Of a DNA stretch of 64,000 bases, positions 43,734 to 54,304 are shown piece by piece; the stretch's first letter is position 1; every line of letters begins with the position of its first letter. Origin of the DNA: Luteitalea pratensis (GTDB lineage Bacteria; Acidobacteriota; Vicinamibacteria; Vicinamibacterales; Vicinamibacteraceae); contig NZ_CP015136.1 in assembly GCF_001618865.1 (NCBI RefSeq), positions 3,879,001 through 3,943,000 of the forward strand. Direction: 5' to 3'. The notes beneath the pieces are model-generated. The model worked only from the letters and a program-made list of their open reading frames with translations, made no database searches and was not told the DNA's origin. Both the position numbers and the translations under genes were made by a program.

Positions 43734-44174
43734 ATGAACGATTCCTCCAATATCTGGCTCGCGATCATTGCCATCTCGACCCTCGTGATGGCCCTCGTGC
43801 AGGTCGGCGCAATCATTGCCGGCGCGATGGCGGCACGGAAGCTCGGCGCCCGCATGGGGAGGCTGGAGGCGCAGGTGCAGGGGCAGTTGCAGCCGCTCGT
43901 CGACCGCCTGAACGTCATCGGCGCCGACGCCGCCCGAATCTCCGCATTGGCCGTCAAGCAGGCCGAAAAGGCCGACGCCGCCTTCACGTCCGCCGCCCAT
44001 CGTGTGGATCAGACGCTCGCCGTGGTGCAGAATGCGGTCGTCGCGCCAGCTCGAGAGGGGATGGCGCTGGCCTCGGCGCTGCGTGCCGCGGTCGGGTCGA
44101 TCAGGAAGGGCAGTGTCACGCGTCGTCGCCCGAAGGGGAGTGGCGACGAGGACGATGCGCTCTTCATCGGCTGA
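43734..44174 (+). CDS. Small membrane-anchored coiled-coil protein
   Basis: 146 residues: one N-terminal membrane segment (about residues 8-34) followed by a long amphipathic helical region without Pro, then a basic and acidic tail (RRRPKGSGDEDDALF). The layout resembles DUF948-type proteins, but I do not recognise the family with certainty. Function unknown; its position after mlaEFD suggests an envelope role. The ATG at 43734 is preceded by repeat DNA with no clear Shine-Dalgarno. Confidence 0.7.
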   Translation: MNDSSNIWLAIIAISTLVMALVQVGAIIAGAMAARKLGARMGRLEAQVQGQLQPLVDRLNVIGADAARISALAVKQAEKADAAFTSAAHRVDQTLAVVQNAVVAPAREGMALASALRAAVGSIRKGSVTRRRPKGSGDEDDALFIG

Positions 44175-44223
44175 CGCTGGTCTCCGGCGCGAGTCACGCG
44201 CCCACCTCGGAGGATGGCGGTCG

Positions 44224-44787
44224 ATGGATCAGTGGGGCACTCGCGTAGCGGCAGCGTTTCTCGCGGCAGGGCTCGCGCAGGCGGGCATCGCCGCGGCGCA
44301 GCCAGCGACATCGAATACCGCAGCACCGGTGAAGGAACTGGCCAGCCTGCTGGCAAAGAAGGGCGGAGGCACGGGAGCGCAGTTCGTGGCGGCCGAGGAT
44401 CCGAAGGACCACAACCGCTTCGTCGCCGCGATGTTGTTGCCCGACCTGCAGCTGCTGCTGGTGTCGGCCGCCTACAAGGCGCCCGTGCTGCTGCGTGAGC
44501 GGGTCCTCACCAAGAAGTACCAGGATGCCTACCAGGACCTGCAGGCCGCGTCGCAGGCGGAAGGCAAGCTGGTCATCGAAGACCTCCTCGCCAACGGTCT
44601 GGCAGTGAAGCCGGCCAAGAATCAGGCCCCCGACGCCGCGACGATCGCCGGCCGGACCATCACTTTCGATGGTCAGTGGCGCAAGGCGAAGGTCTCCGAA
44701 GCCGAGTACACGTCGGCCTTCACGACCGCGGAGCAGGAGTACACGCGCCTGCTCGGGCTCCTCATCGCGCAGGCGAAGGTGCCGTAG
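44224..44787 (+). CDS. Exported protein of unknown function
   Basis: 187 residues with a probable signal peptide (residues 1-27, ending GIAAAQP). The mature part is mainly helical (VKELASLLAKKGGGTGAQFVAA, LRERVLTKKYQDAYQDLQAAS). No motif recognised. Its TAG stop is followed immediately, in the same frame, by the coding sequence of the HAD phosphatase, which has no standard start. Confidence 0.65.
   Translation: MDQWGTRVAAAFLAAGLAQAGIAAAQPATSNTAAPVKELASLLAKKGGGTGAQFVAAEDPKDHNRFVAAMLLPDLQLLLVSAAYKAPVLLRERVLTKKYQDAYQDLQAASQAEGKLVIEDLLANGLAVKPAKNQAPDAATIAGRTITFDGQWRKAKVSEAEYTSAFTTAEQEYTRLLGLLIAQAKVP
44776..44781 (+). promoter_or_regulatory. Shine-Dalgarno sequence for a CTG start
   Basis: AAGGTG lies six bases before CTG 44788, inside the end of the upstream gene. 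With no ATG/GTG/TTG available before the conserved HAD motif, it is the best initiation signal. Confidence 0.45.
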
Positions 44788-45426
44788 CTGCCTCCTCCGT
44801 ATCGACTTGCGATCTTCGACTTCGACGGCACGCTGGCCGACAGCTGGCGGCTGATGGGAAGCGCGATCGTCGAGGCCGCCGGGCAGTTCGGCTATCGGCG
44901 TCTCTCGGCGGCGGAGGCCGAGGCTCTGCGTGGGCAGGACAACCGCGCGGTGATGGCCGCGATGGGCGTCAAGATGTGGCAACTGCCCCGGATCGCGATC
45001 CACATGCGGCAGGTGGCGTCCGACAGGGCGGACGAGATCACGCTCTTTGCGGCGGTCGGCGCCATGCTCGAGTCCGTGGCGGCGGCGGGTGTCCGCGTGG
45101 CGGTGGTCAGCTCGAACCGGGAGGACGTGATCCGCCGTGTGCTGGGCGTTGACCTGTCAGCGGCGGTGACCGACTTCGACTGCGGGGCGGCGATCTTCGG
45201 CAAGGCCACGAAATTCCGCCGCGTGGTGCGGCGCGCCGAGGTGGACCCGGAGCAGGCCGTCGGCGTCGGCGACGAAGCCCGTGACATCGACGCCGCGCGG
45301 GCGGCCGGCATCGCATCGGCCGCCGTGACCTGGGGCTATGCGACACCGGCCCTGCTCGCGAGCCGCTCGCCCACGCACGTGGTCACGAGCGTCGGCGAAC
45401 TGGAGTCCTTGCTGACGGGACGGTAG
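44788..45426 (+). CDS. HAD-superfamily phosphatase, probable CTG start
   Basis: The HAD motif I AIFDFDGTLADSW sits at 44812-44850 and is required for catalysis. The first ATG in frame (44854) comes after it, so the gene must start earlier; the only codons available after the upstream TAG are CTG CCT CCT CCG TAT CGA CTT. I start it at CTG 44788 (212 residues), which adjoins the stop (TAGCTG). The alternative is read-through of the TAG, giving a fusion with the upstream protein. Motif II (VSSNRED), motif III Lys (KATKFRRV) and motif IV (GVGDEARDIDAARAAG) are intact; phosphoglycolate phosphatase-like. Substrate unknown. Confidence 0.82.
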   Translation: MPPPYRLAIFDFDGTLADSWRLMGSAIVEAAGQFGYRRLSAAEAEALRGQDNRAVMAAMGVKMWQLPRIAIHMRQVASDRADEITLFAAVGAMLESVAAAGVRVAVVSSNREDVIRRVLGVDLSAAVTDFDCGAAIFGKATKFRRVVRRAEVDPEQAVGVGDEARDIDAARAAGIASAAVTWGYATPALLASRSPTHVVTSVGELESLLTGR

Positions 45427-45447
45427 GGACCGCTCTCCGAGCGGTCC
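45422..45447 (+). repeat. REP-like hairpin, left arm of an inverted pair
   Basis: GGTAG, stem GGACCGCT/AGCGGTCC, loop CTCCG. It overlaps the stop codon of the HAD gene and forms an inverted pair with 45475-45500, between convergent genes. Confidence 0.75.
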
Positions 45448-45474
45448 ATCCCTCTGGGCCGGGGTCGTGGAGAT

Positions 45475-45500
45475 GGACGCCTCGGAGAGGCGTCCCTACC
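45475..45500 (-). repeat. REP-like hairpin, right arm of an inverted pair
   Basis: On the minus strand GGTAG, stem GGACGCCT/AGGCGTCC, loop CTCCG. Compared with the left arm three stem bases differ on each side, and each change is compensated on the other side, so pairing is preserved. Confidence 0.75.
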
Positions 45501-45505
45501 AACGC

Positions 45506-47176
45506 CTACTGGCCCGCCGTCGTCTTCTGCGGGGCCGGACGTACCGTCGGGTACGTGATCCCCAACTGCTCGAGGTACGTCTTGTACTTCGTCGGGTCGT
45601 AGTAGTACTTCTGCAGCTCCGGCTTGTATTTCTGCATGATCGCCGTATTCAGTTCCACGGCCGGCTTGTCGGTCTCGCGGATCAGCGGCGTGTACTTGCG
45701 GTTCTTCGTCTGGACGTTGGTGAAGTAGTCCTTCGCGGCCGCGATCACGTCGGGCCGCAGCAACGCGTCCATCACGGTCATCGCGATCACCTGTGCGCCA
45801 GCGTTGACGCCCTTGTGCGCGATCGGCGTGGCCATCGGAATCGCGTTGGCCCAGTTGTGGCCGGGCCCCGCCTGGAAGTTGGCGGGGAAACGCAGGGACA
45901 CCGTCGGCACGGTCCACGAGATGTCGCCGATGTCGTCCGACCCGCCGCCGCGCCTCTCGTCGTCCGGAATCTCTTCCTGCCCTTTCAGATCGGCAATCTT
46001 GGTCGCGAGTCCGACGACCGGCACGCCGAGCTCGGCCTGCGTCGCCTTGGCCAGCGTGACATCGGCCTCGGTCCACGTCGGCAGTCCCACCGCCTTGATG
46101 TTGTCGTGCATCGTCAGCGCCAGGGGCTTGTTCATGTGGATCGGCCAGGCCGAGCCGAGGAGCCGCGAGGTGAACGTGGTGTCGGTCATCAGCGCGGCAC
46201 CCTGCGCCATCTTGTCGCCGATCTCCCAGAGCTTCTTGATCTGCTCGTAGTTGGTTTCGCGGAAGTAGTACCAGACGCTGGCGTTGCGCGGCACGACATT
46301 GGGCTGGTCGCCGCCGTTGGTGATGACGTAGTGCGAGCGCTGCTGCAGCCGCAGGTGCTCACGGCGCGCATTCCAGCCGGCGTTCATCAGTTCCACGGCG
46401 TCGAGGGCCGACCTGCCGCGCCACGGGGCGCCGGCACTGTGCGCCGACTCGCCGAGAAACGTGTACTCGATCGACACGAGGCCGTTCATCTGGCCCTCGC
46501 CCCAGGACGTCACGAGGTCGGTGCCGACGTGGTTGTAGAGGACCACGTCGACGTCCTTGAACAGGCCCGCGCGCACGTAGTAGGCCTTGGTGCCCACCAA
46601 CTCCTCGGCGATGCCCGGCCAGATGACCAGCGTGCCGGGAATCTTTGCCTTCTGCATCTGCCGCTTGGCCGCGATCGCCGCGACGATGTTGAGCGGCGTG
46701 CCCGAGTTGTGACCCTCGCCGTGGCCGGGCGCGCCCTCGATGATCGGGTCGTGATACGCGACGCCGGGCTTCTGCGAGGCCTGCGGAATGCAGTCGACGT
46801 CGGAGCCAAGGGCGATCACCGGCGAACCCGACCCCCAGCGCGCCACCCACATCGTGGGGATGCCGGCATAGCCGCGTTCGATGGTGAAGCCTTCCTTCTC
46901 GAGGATGCCGGTCAGGTACCTGCTGGTCTCGAACTCCTGGAAGCCGAGTTCCGAGAAACTGAAGACCATGTCGACCATCTGCTGACCGAGGTCGAACAGG
47001 GCTTGCGACTTCACGTCGGCGGCCACGGCCGCCTTGAGCGCCGCGAGCCTGGGGTCGACGGGTGCCGGCGTCGCGTCGGGCGCGGCGGTGGTCGCGGAGG
47101 ACTGCGCTCGCAGCGGCGCACCCGACAGCGATGCCACGGCGATGGCGGCGAAAAGGGAGAGCAATGGTCTCTTCAT
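45506..47176 (-). CDS. Exported M20-family amidohydrolase (AbgB-like)
   Basis: 556 residues with a signal peptide (1-24, LRAQS). Metal-site motifs of the M20 peptidase/aminoacylase family are seen: ALGSDVDCIPQASQKPG, GHGEGHNSG, the catalytic Glu in GIAEELVGTKA, and a dimerisation domain with SAHSAGAPWRGRSALDAVELMN. The closest described type is the B subunit of p-aminobenzoyl-glutamate hydrolase, although this form is exported. It probably cleaves an amide-linked amino acid from a small molecule outside the cytoplasm. The start at 47176 gives a clean signal peptide (MKRPLLSLFAA); the longer open frame is a shadow. Confidence 0.88.
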   Translation of the reverse strand: MKRPLLSLFAAIAVASLSGAPLRAQSSATTAAPDATPAPVDPRLAALKAAVAADVKSQALFDLGQQMVDMVFSFSELGFQEFETSRYLTGILEKEGFTIERGYAGIPTMWVARWGSGSPVIALGSDVDCIPQASQKPGVAYHDPIIEGAPGHGEGHNSGTPLNIVAAIAAKRQMQKAKIPGTLVIWPGIAEELVGTKAYYVRAGLFKDVDVVLYNHVGTDLVTSWGEGQMNGLVSIEYTFLGESAHSAGAPWRGRSALDAVELMNAGWNARREHLRLQQRSHYVITNGGDQPNVVPRNASVWYYFRETNYEQIKKLWEIGDKMAQGAALMTDTTFTSRLLGSAWPIHMNKPLALTMHDNIKAVGLPTWTEADVTLAKATQAELGVPVVGLATKIADLKGQEEIPDDERRGGGSDDIGDISWTVPTVSLRFPANFQAGPGHNWANAIPMATPIAHKGVNAGAQVIAMTVMDALLRPDVIAAAKDYFTNVQTKNRKYTPLIRETDKPAVELNTAIMQKYKPELQKYYYDPTKYKTYLEQLGITYPTVRPAPQKTTAGQ

Positions 47177-47320
47177 GCGATGAGTCCTGTGGGTCATGTC
47201 GGGGCGGCCGCTTTTGTGGCCCGGTGGATCACCATCTTCGTGCAGGAAGACGCAGGCCCGGGACGGGGTGCGTGTCATATCGCCCCGCCGCGGGGCATTA
47301 CGGCCCGAGGGCCGGACGGC

Positions 47321-47326
47321 TACAAT
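47321..47326 (+). promoter_or_regulatory. -10 box (TACAAT) placed for a leaderless prfC mRNA
   Basis: TACAAT ends six bases before the prfC ATG at 47333, so a transcript would start at or near the start codon. The -35 region (TTACGG at 47298, 17-base spacing) is poor. Confidence 0.4.
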
Positions 47327-47332
47327 GATCGG

Positions 47333-48928
<1,596 letters not shown>

Positions 48929-49006
48929 CGCCGATTTTAGTCGTCGGGATCCTCTGGCGCGTTTTGGCGTCCAAGCGGGCAGAAGACCTTATCTCCCCGA
49001 GGCCCG

Positions 49007-50053
49007 ATGCGACTCCAGACCCTGTTCCTCGCTGCCACCCTCGTGGCGTCGTCCACACCCGCGTTTGCGGGGCCTTTCACCAAGCTGTTCGTCCTCGGCG
49101 ACAGCGTGTCGGACAACGGCAACCTGTCGGTCATCGTGGATATCAGCGTTCCGGGCCCAGGACCGATGGTTCCGGCGCCGCCTTACGCGCCCGGGCGCGC
49201 CAGCGACGGCCTCGTTGCGGCGGAGTACCTCAGCCTGGCGCTCGGTCTCGGGCCCCTCGTACCCGCGGCTGTCGGCGGAACCAACTTCGCCGTGATTGGT
49301 GCGGCGACAGGCAATGTGCCACTGATGGGCGGAGGCACAGCCGACAATGTTGCCGCGACCCTCAACAATCTGCCGCCGGGTCTCGTGTTGCCAGCGACGG
49401 GCATGCTGAATGCGCAGCTGGGTCAGTATTTTTTCATGAACCCTGGGCCCATCGACCCCAACGCGCTGTTCTTGATCTGGGGTGGACCCAACGATCTGCT
49501 CATCAACCCCAGCGCGGGTGTCGCGGGGGCGGCCGCAGCGAATATCGGCACGATGGTCGACCTGCTCTACGGAGCAGGCGCGCGGAACTTCCTCATACCG
49601 AACATGGCCAATCTCGCCTTGACGCCTGGCATTGCTGGCTCGCCCCTGGCGCCCCTGGTGTCAGGCCTGAGCGGCGGTTTCAACACGGCGCTGACCGGGC
49701 AGCTCAATTCGCGGTCGGCGCTCCCGGGCATCTCCATCACCCGTTTCAGTACCTTCAACTTCTTCAACATGGTGGTCGCTTCGCCTGGGGCATACGGATT
49801 CACCAACGTGAATAGCGCGTGTTACACCGGGTCGATCCTCGGCCTCGGGCCAGACGACGAGTTCTGCACGACGTCGGATTCGCACCTGTTCTGGGACCAG
49901 AGCCATCCGACGACCAGGGCACACGCGCTGCTGGGCGCGGCATTTGCCGACGCCGTCCAGCCCGCCGCCGTCCCCGAACCGGCGATGACGGCCCTCACCG
50001 CCCTGGGCCTCGGCATTGCAGGTGTGAGGGTACGGCGCCGTCGCGCCGCCTAA
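49007..50053 (+). CDS. Exported SGNH/GDSL esterase with PEP-CTERM anchor
   Basis: 348 residues. Signal peptide (1-22, ending AFAGP). GDSVSDNGN holds the catalytic Ser33; the oxyanion block is GGTNFAVIGAA, the third block IWGGPNDLL, and the Asp/His pair is in WDQSHPTTRAHALLG. The C-terminus VPEPAMTALTALGLGIAGVRVRRRRAA is a typical PEP-CTERM sorting signal (VPEP motif, membrane segment, Arg cluster), so the enzyme is probably processed by an exosortase and released to the surface or matrix. Substrate: an ester of unknown kind, perhaps on a polysaccharide. Confidence 0.9.
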   Translation: MRLQTLFLAATLVASSTPAFAGPFTKLFVLGDSVSDNGNLSVIVDISVPGPGPMVPAPPYAPGRASDGLVAAEYLSLALGLGPLVPAAVGGTNFAVIGAATGNVPLMGGGTADNVAATLNNLPPGLVLPATGMLNAQLGQYFFMNPGPIDPNALFLIWGGPNDLLINPSAGVAGAAAANIGTMVDLLYGAGARNFLIPNMANLALTPGIAGSPLAPLVSGLSGGFNTALTGQLNSRSALPGISITRFSTFNFFNMVVASPGAYGFTNVNSACYTGSILGLGPDDEFCTTSDSHLFWDQSHPTTRAHALLGAAFADAVQPAAVPEPAMTALTALGLGIAGVRVRRRRAA

Positions 50054-50071
50054 TCGCGCAGCGGTAGTAGG

Positions 50072-51040
50072 ATGCGAGCCATGCGCGCTCGCATCCTGCT
50101 GCTGGCCGCCCTGTTCGCGTCGCCCTGCGTCGTGTCAGGGCAAGCACCTCCGGCGGGATCAGCCCCTGCAGCCGTTGTAGCCCCTCCCGCTCCCCAGCCG
50201 CCGCCACCGCTGTACGAAAGCCGGCTCGAAATCGTCGACGTCAGCAGTGGCGCCCGGACGGTCGTGCATCGGAGCCCGGTGCGCTTCGAAGCACCCAACT
50301 GGTCGCGCGACGGCCGTCACTTGCTGATCAACCAGCAGGGGAGCCTCTACCGCATTCCGGCCGAAGGTGGCTCTCCGGTGAAGCTCGACATCGGCGATGT
50401 CGAGGGCTGTAACAACGACCACGGCTACTCGCCTGACGGCACGCTCGTCGCCATCAGTTGCCGTCCCTCGTCCTCCGTGTACGTCGTCGCGGCCGGCGGC
50501 GGGGCGCCGCGCCTGCTGACGCCGCTCACGCCGTCGTATTGGCATGGCTGGTCGCCCGACGGCCGGACCCTGGCCTACGTGGGCAGCCGCGACGGTGAAT
50601 TCGACATCTACACGATGCCGATCGACGGTGGCCCCGAGACGCGCCTGACGCAGGCGAAGGGGCTCGACGACGGGCCGGACTACACGCCGGACGGGCAGTG
50701 GATCTATTTCAACTCGGTGCGCACCGGGACGATGCGGATCTGGCGCATGCGACCCGACGGCAGCGCCCAGCAGCAGGTAACCTTCGACCAGCGATATGCC
50801 GACTGGTTCCCGCATCCCTCGCCCGACGGCAAGTGGCTGGTATTCGTGTCCTTCGACGCGGCGGTGGAGGGGCATCCGCCGTACAAGGACGTGGCATTGC
50901 GGCTGATGGCGCTGGACACCCCCGGGGCCGCCCCGCGGGTACTGCTCGAACTGTTCGGGGGGCAGGGCACGATCAACGTGCCGTCGTGGTCCCCGGACAG
51001 CCGCCGCTTTGCCTTCGTGTCGTGGGGGAAGGCGCCATGA
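50072..51040 (+). CDS. Exported TolB-like beta-propeller protein
   Basis: 322 residues with a signal peptide (about residues 1-24, VVSGQAPP). The rest is WD40-like/PD40 repeats: [62 protein letters not shown] and [13 protein letters not shown], enough for a propeller. Such proteins bind partners or peptides; no enzyme domain follows. A second ATG three codons on is possible. The stop TGA forms the first bases of an octamer array. Confidence 0.85.
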   Translation: MRAMRARILLLAALFASPCVVSGQAPPAGSAPAAVVAPPAPQPPPPLYESRLEIVDVSSGARTVVHRSPVRFEAPNWSRDGRHLLINQQGSLYRIPAEGGSPVKLDIGDVEGCNNDHGYSPDGTLVAISCRPSSSVYVVAAGGGAPRLLTPLTPSYWHGWSPDGRTLAYVGSRDGEFDIYTMPIDGGPETRLTQAKGLDDGPDYTPDGQWIYFNSVRTGTMRIWRMRPDGSAQQQVTFDQRYADWFPHPSPDGKWLVFVSFDAAVEGHPPYKDVALRLMALDTPGAAPRVLLELFGGQGTINVPSWSPDSRRFAFVSWGKAP

Positions 51041-51076
51041 ATGCCGGGAATGCTGGAATGCTGGAATGTCGAGAGC
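51038..51076 (+). repeat. 8-base GGAATGCT array overlapping a stop codon
   Basis: TGAATGCC (TGA is the gene stop), GGAATGCT, GGAATGCT, GGAATGTC, then GAGAGC. The last unit and tail are identical to those at 2031-2044. Inverted GGCATT words follow at 51101-51116. Confidence 0.8.
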
Positions 51077-51153
51077 TTGGGACCTCGACACTTCCGCGTT
51101 CGGCATTTCGGCATTGAACGCGTGCCGGCCCGAGGGGCGGCTCGCGGTGTGTC

Positions 51154-52458
51154 ATGTCTTTGACAACTGCCGCGAGGCCGAGCGACGATCCTCGGATGGC
51201 CGTGGCCCCTGCCTCGTCGCAAGTCTCGTTCGACAAGTCCCTCATCAAGGTGGTCCTGCTGGAGTCGGTCCACAGGAGCGCGGTCGAGGCGCTGCAGGCC
51301 GACGGCTACACGAACATCCAGCAGCATGCGCGGGCGCTCGAAGGCCAGGCCCTCAAGGAGGCCATCGGCGACGCGCACGTCGTTGGTATCCGATCCCGCA
51401 CCCAGCTTACCGCCGACGTGCTGGCCGCCGCGCCGAAGCTCATCGCGGTCGGCGCCTTCTGCATTGGCACCAACCAGATCGACCTGCAGGCGGCCGAGAG
51501 CCTGGGCGTGCCGGTCTTCAACGCGCCGTTCTCCAATACCCGCAGCGTCGCCGAACTCGTCATCGCCGAGGCGGTCATGCTGCTGCGTGGCGTCCCACGT
51601 CGCAATGCGCGGGCGCACCGGGGTGGGTGGGACAAGTCCCCGAGTGGATCGTACGAAGTGCGCGGCAAGACGCTCGGCATCGTCGGGTACGGGCACATCG
51701 GCACACAGGTCGGGGTACTTGCCGAAGCCCTCGGGATGCGCGTGGTCTATTACGACGTCGTGACCAGGCTCGCGCTCGGCAACGCCCAGGCGATGCGTTC
51801 GCTTGACGCGGTGCTGGGAGGCGCGGATGTCGTGACGTTGCACGTGCCGGAGACGCCCCAGACGCAAAACCTGATTGCCGTCGATCAGCTGCGGATGATG
51901 AAGCCGGGCGCACACCTGATCAACGCATCGCGCGGCACGGTGGTGGATATCGAAGCGCTGGCAAAGGCGCTCGAGAGCGGTCATCTCGGTGGCGCAGCCG
52001 TGGACGTGTTCCCGCAGGAGCCCGAGTCGAACAGCGACGAGTTCCAGTCGGCGCTCCGTGGCCTCGACAACGTGCTGTTGACGCCGCACATCGGTGGCAG
52101 CACGGCGGAGGCGCAGGAGGCGATTGGCACAGAGGTCGCCGAGAAGTTGCTCACGTACAGCAACAACGGCTCGACCCTCTCGGCAGTGAACTTCCCGGAA
52201 GTGGCGCTGCCGGGGCACCCTGGCAAGCACCGCGTGCTGCACATCCATCACAACCGGCCGGGGATGCTGTCGCACGTCAACGAAGTGTTCTCCGCGCGGC
52301 GCATCAACGTCGCGGCCCAGTACCTGCAAACCAGTCCGCGCATCGGATATGTCGTCATCGACATCGACCCGGATCCGGACACCGATGCGGACTCGATGGC
52401 CGTGCGCCGCGAACTCGCGTCGCTGGACGGCACGATCAAGGCGCGCCTGCTGTATTGA
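51154..52458 (+). CDS. serA: D-3-phosphoglycerate dehydrogenase
   Basis: First step of serine synthesis (3-phosphoglycerate to phosphohydroxypyruvate). E. coli-like form: two-part substrate domain with GAFCIGTNQID and NAPFSNTRSVAELVI, nucleotide domain with GYGHIGTQVGVLAEALGM, catalytic Arg/Glu/His in NASRGTVVD, VDVFPQEP and LTPHIGGSTAEAQEAIG, and a C-terminal ACT domain (HRVLHIHHNRPGMLSHVNEVF) for serine inhibition. 434 residues; ATG 51196 (MAVAPASSQVSF) is an alternative start closer to family length. Confidence 0.95.
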   Translation: MSLTTAARPSDDPRMAVAPASSQVSFDKSLIKVVLLESVHRSAVEALQADGYTNIQQHARALEGQALKEAIGDAHVVGIRSRTQLTADVLAAAPKLIAVGAFCIGTNQIDLQAAESLGVPVFNAPFSNTRSVAELVIAEAVMLLRGVPRRNARAHRGGWDKSPSGSYEVRGKTLGIVGYGHIGTQVGVLAEALGMRVVYYDVVTRLALGNAQAMRSLDAVLGGADVVTLHVPETPQTQNLIAVDQLRMMKPGAHLINASRGTVVDIEALAKALESGHLGGAAVDVFPQEPESNSDEFQSALRGLDNVLLTPHIGGSTAEAQEAIGTEVAEKLLTYSNNGSTLSAVNFPEVALPGHPGKHRVLHIHHNRPGMLSHVNEVFSARRINVAAQYLQTSPRIGYVVIDIDPDPDTDADSMAVRRELASLDGTIKARLLY

Positions 52459-52481
52459 GACGGGTGCCCGGACGGGGCGCC

Positions 52482-53519
52482 CTACTGGCCGCGCGCGCGC
52501 CGCGGCAGGAGTCCCCATATCCCGAGTGCGAGCAGCGGCATCGGTATCAGGGCCAAGATGTAGGCGCCCCCATAGCCGCGTTCGACGTAGGCGTACCGTG
52601 GGTCCTGCGAGTCCACCGCGCACGGTACCTCTGCACCCACGGCATACCGCGAGAGCAGTGCCTCGGCGCGCGCCGCACTCGCCCCCGACAGCCGGCTGCC
52701 GGTCCCGAACCCCTGGCTCACGCCCGCGTGTTCGCCGTCGCCGTGCCGAAGGGCGAGCCGCGGGGCGTACACCGTGTTGGGGCCAGACGGCCGTGACGTC
52801 GACGAAGACGACGTGCGGGTGTCGATGACGCGATCGACGACGGTACACGTCGTTTCGGCCAGGCCGAGGATGCGGGCGTCTTCACGTGCCAGCGCGGCGA
52901 AATACAGCAGGAACCCTGCCGGCATCATGATCAGGATCGGCGCCCAGAAGGCCGCGCCAGGGCGGATCACGCGCATCGCAACCCAGAACAGGACCGACGC
53001 CGCGATCCAGGCAAGGACGGCGACGCCCGCGGCAGTGACGCCCAGGCCACCCAGGCGGAATGCGGCGGGCGCGGGCACCGTGTCGACCGCCGCGCTGTGA
53101 ACCAGGTAGGTCGCTTCGCCCTGCCACGGCCGGGCGGTCACGTGGAGCGACGCCGTGTGGCCGCCCGTGTCCGTGCCGGCCAGGAACGCGAGTGTTCCGG
53201 TGAATGACTGTCCCGGTCCCAGCGTGCCTTCCCATCGCACCATGCGTGCTTCGTGATCGATCGACGCGGCATCGAGTCCTCCCAGGCCAGCGACCATCGT
53301 GTCTGAAGGCACGTGAATCTCGATCACGCCACCGGCGGTCCCGCCAGTATTGCGGACGATCAGCGTGTAGGTGAATACGCGGCCCTCCGCGGGAGCCGGA
53401 CCCGTGGGGGTGAGTGTCGACGTCTCGAACGGAGACGCGGCGCGGGCCTGGCCAGCGAGTGCCAGCCAGGCTGACGCACAGAGACACACGCAGCGAAGGG
53501 GCGCCAGGCGGCGGATCAC
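52482..53519 (-). CDS. Membrane protein with signal peptide and DUF3592-like C-terminal part
   Basis: 345 residues: signal peptide (1-28, QARAAS), an extracytoplasmic beta domain that resembles DUF11-type adhesion modules (PAEGRVFTYTLIVRNTGGTAGG), two membrane segments (about residues 158-180 and 185-210), a soluble part with CTVVDRVIDTR resembling DUF3592, and a last membrane segment near the C-terminus. Function unknown. It is convergent with serA and lies 44 bases downstream of the diheme cytochrome gene, possibly in the same transcript. Confidence 0.7.
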   Translation of the reverse strand: MIRRLAPLRCVCLCASAWLALAGQARAASPFETSTLTPTGPAPAEGRVFTYTLIVRNTGGTAGGVIEIHVPSDTMVAGLGGLDAASIDHEARMVRWEGTLGPGQSFTGTLAFLAGTDTGGHTASLHVTARPWQGEATYLVHSAAVDTVPAPAAFRLGGLGVTAAGVAVLAWIAASVLFWVAMRVIRPGAAFWAPILIMMPAGFLLYFAALAREDARILGLAETTCTVVDRVIDTRTSSSSTSRPSGPNTVYAPRLALRHGDGEHAGVSQGFGTGSRLSGASAARAEALLSRYAVGAEVPCAVDSQDPRYAYVERGYGGAYILALIPMPLLALGIWGLLPRRARGQ

Positions 53520-53563
53520 GGCGCGAAGGTATCACCCGGAAGGCTGCCGCGCCATGTCGGTCG

Positions 53564-54304
53564 TCAGTGCCGATCGGGACCGGCGAATTTGCCGTGGGTG
53601 CGGTGGCAGTTACCGCAGGTGGCAATCACCTGCCCGTAGACGTCCACGCGGTCGCGCGTCCGCTGCGCGGGCGCGGCATGGCCTGCCAGCACGGCCAGCT
53701 CGGTCTCGCCGCTGTCGATCGCCTTGCGCATCTTCCCCGGCGCGTCGTGCGGGTCGAGCTTCGGGCTGGCGAAGATCCGGACGCCCTCGACCCACTGCGT
53801 GTCGGACGGCGAGACCAGGCCTTCGAGCAGGTCGTCGACGCCCTTCTGGTGAAGGAGCATGTGGCCGACGAGCCCGCCGACCTGGGTGTCCTTGCCGACC
53901 GGAACGGCCGCCCGGATCTGGTTGGCCTTGTGGCACTGCCCACACGTGCCGAGCAGCGTCGCCGTCGCGTGCGCCGCGTCTTCCAGCGTGGTGGCGTCGG
54001 CAGCGGCGCGAGCGGCCTGCGTGAGTGCACCCTGGAACGCCTCGGAGCCCGCGGGCATCGGCACCGTCGGGGTGACGTCGACGAGGACGGCCGCTTCGGC
54101 CCTGGCCCTGGGCAGGTCGCCACGCGCGACGGCGTCGTGCAGCAGCAGGGCCTGGTGGAAGTGGGCGCGCATGTAAGCGGCGCGTAACTGATTGTAACGG
54201 CTCGTGGTCTGCGCGTGGCCTGGCAACACCGGCAGGCCACCGAGCAGCACCGCGCCAAGGATGGACAGCATCAGCAGTCGTCGGCCGGTCGGGTGTCGGC
54301 GCAT
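53564..54304 (-). CDS. Diheme cytochrome c family protein
   Basis: 246 residues with a signal peptide (about 1-33, PVLPGHAQT). Two covalent heme sites CGQCH and CGNCH, one in each half (near 53940 and 53615), so it looks like a tandem duplication of a helical cytochrome domain. Exported electron-transfer protein, partner unknown. The ATG at 54304 (MRRHPTGRRLLMLS) gives a normal basic n-region; the longer open frame upstream is a shadow. Confidence 0.85.
   Translation of the reverse strand: MRRHPTGRRLLMLSILGAVLLGGLPVLPGHAQTTSRYNQLRAAYMRAHFHQALLLHDAVARGDLPRARAEAAVLVDVTPTVPMPAGSEAFQGALTQAARAAADATTLEDAAHATATLLGTCGQCHKANQIRAAVPVGKDTQVGGLVGHMLLHQKGVDDLLEGLVSPSDTQWVEGVRIFASPKLDPHDAPGKMRKAIDSGETELAVLAGHAAPAQRTRDRVDVYGQVIATCGNCHRTHGKFAGPDRH

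Noticed and set aside
45422-45500. A simple bidirectional terminator between convergent genes
   Set aside because: The hairpins lack T-tracts and match a dispersed family found also in mutL; termination may be a side effect but does not explain them.
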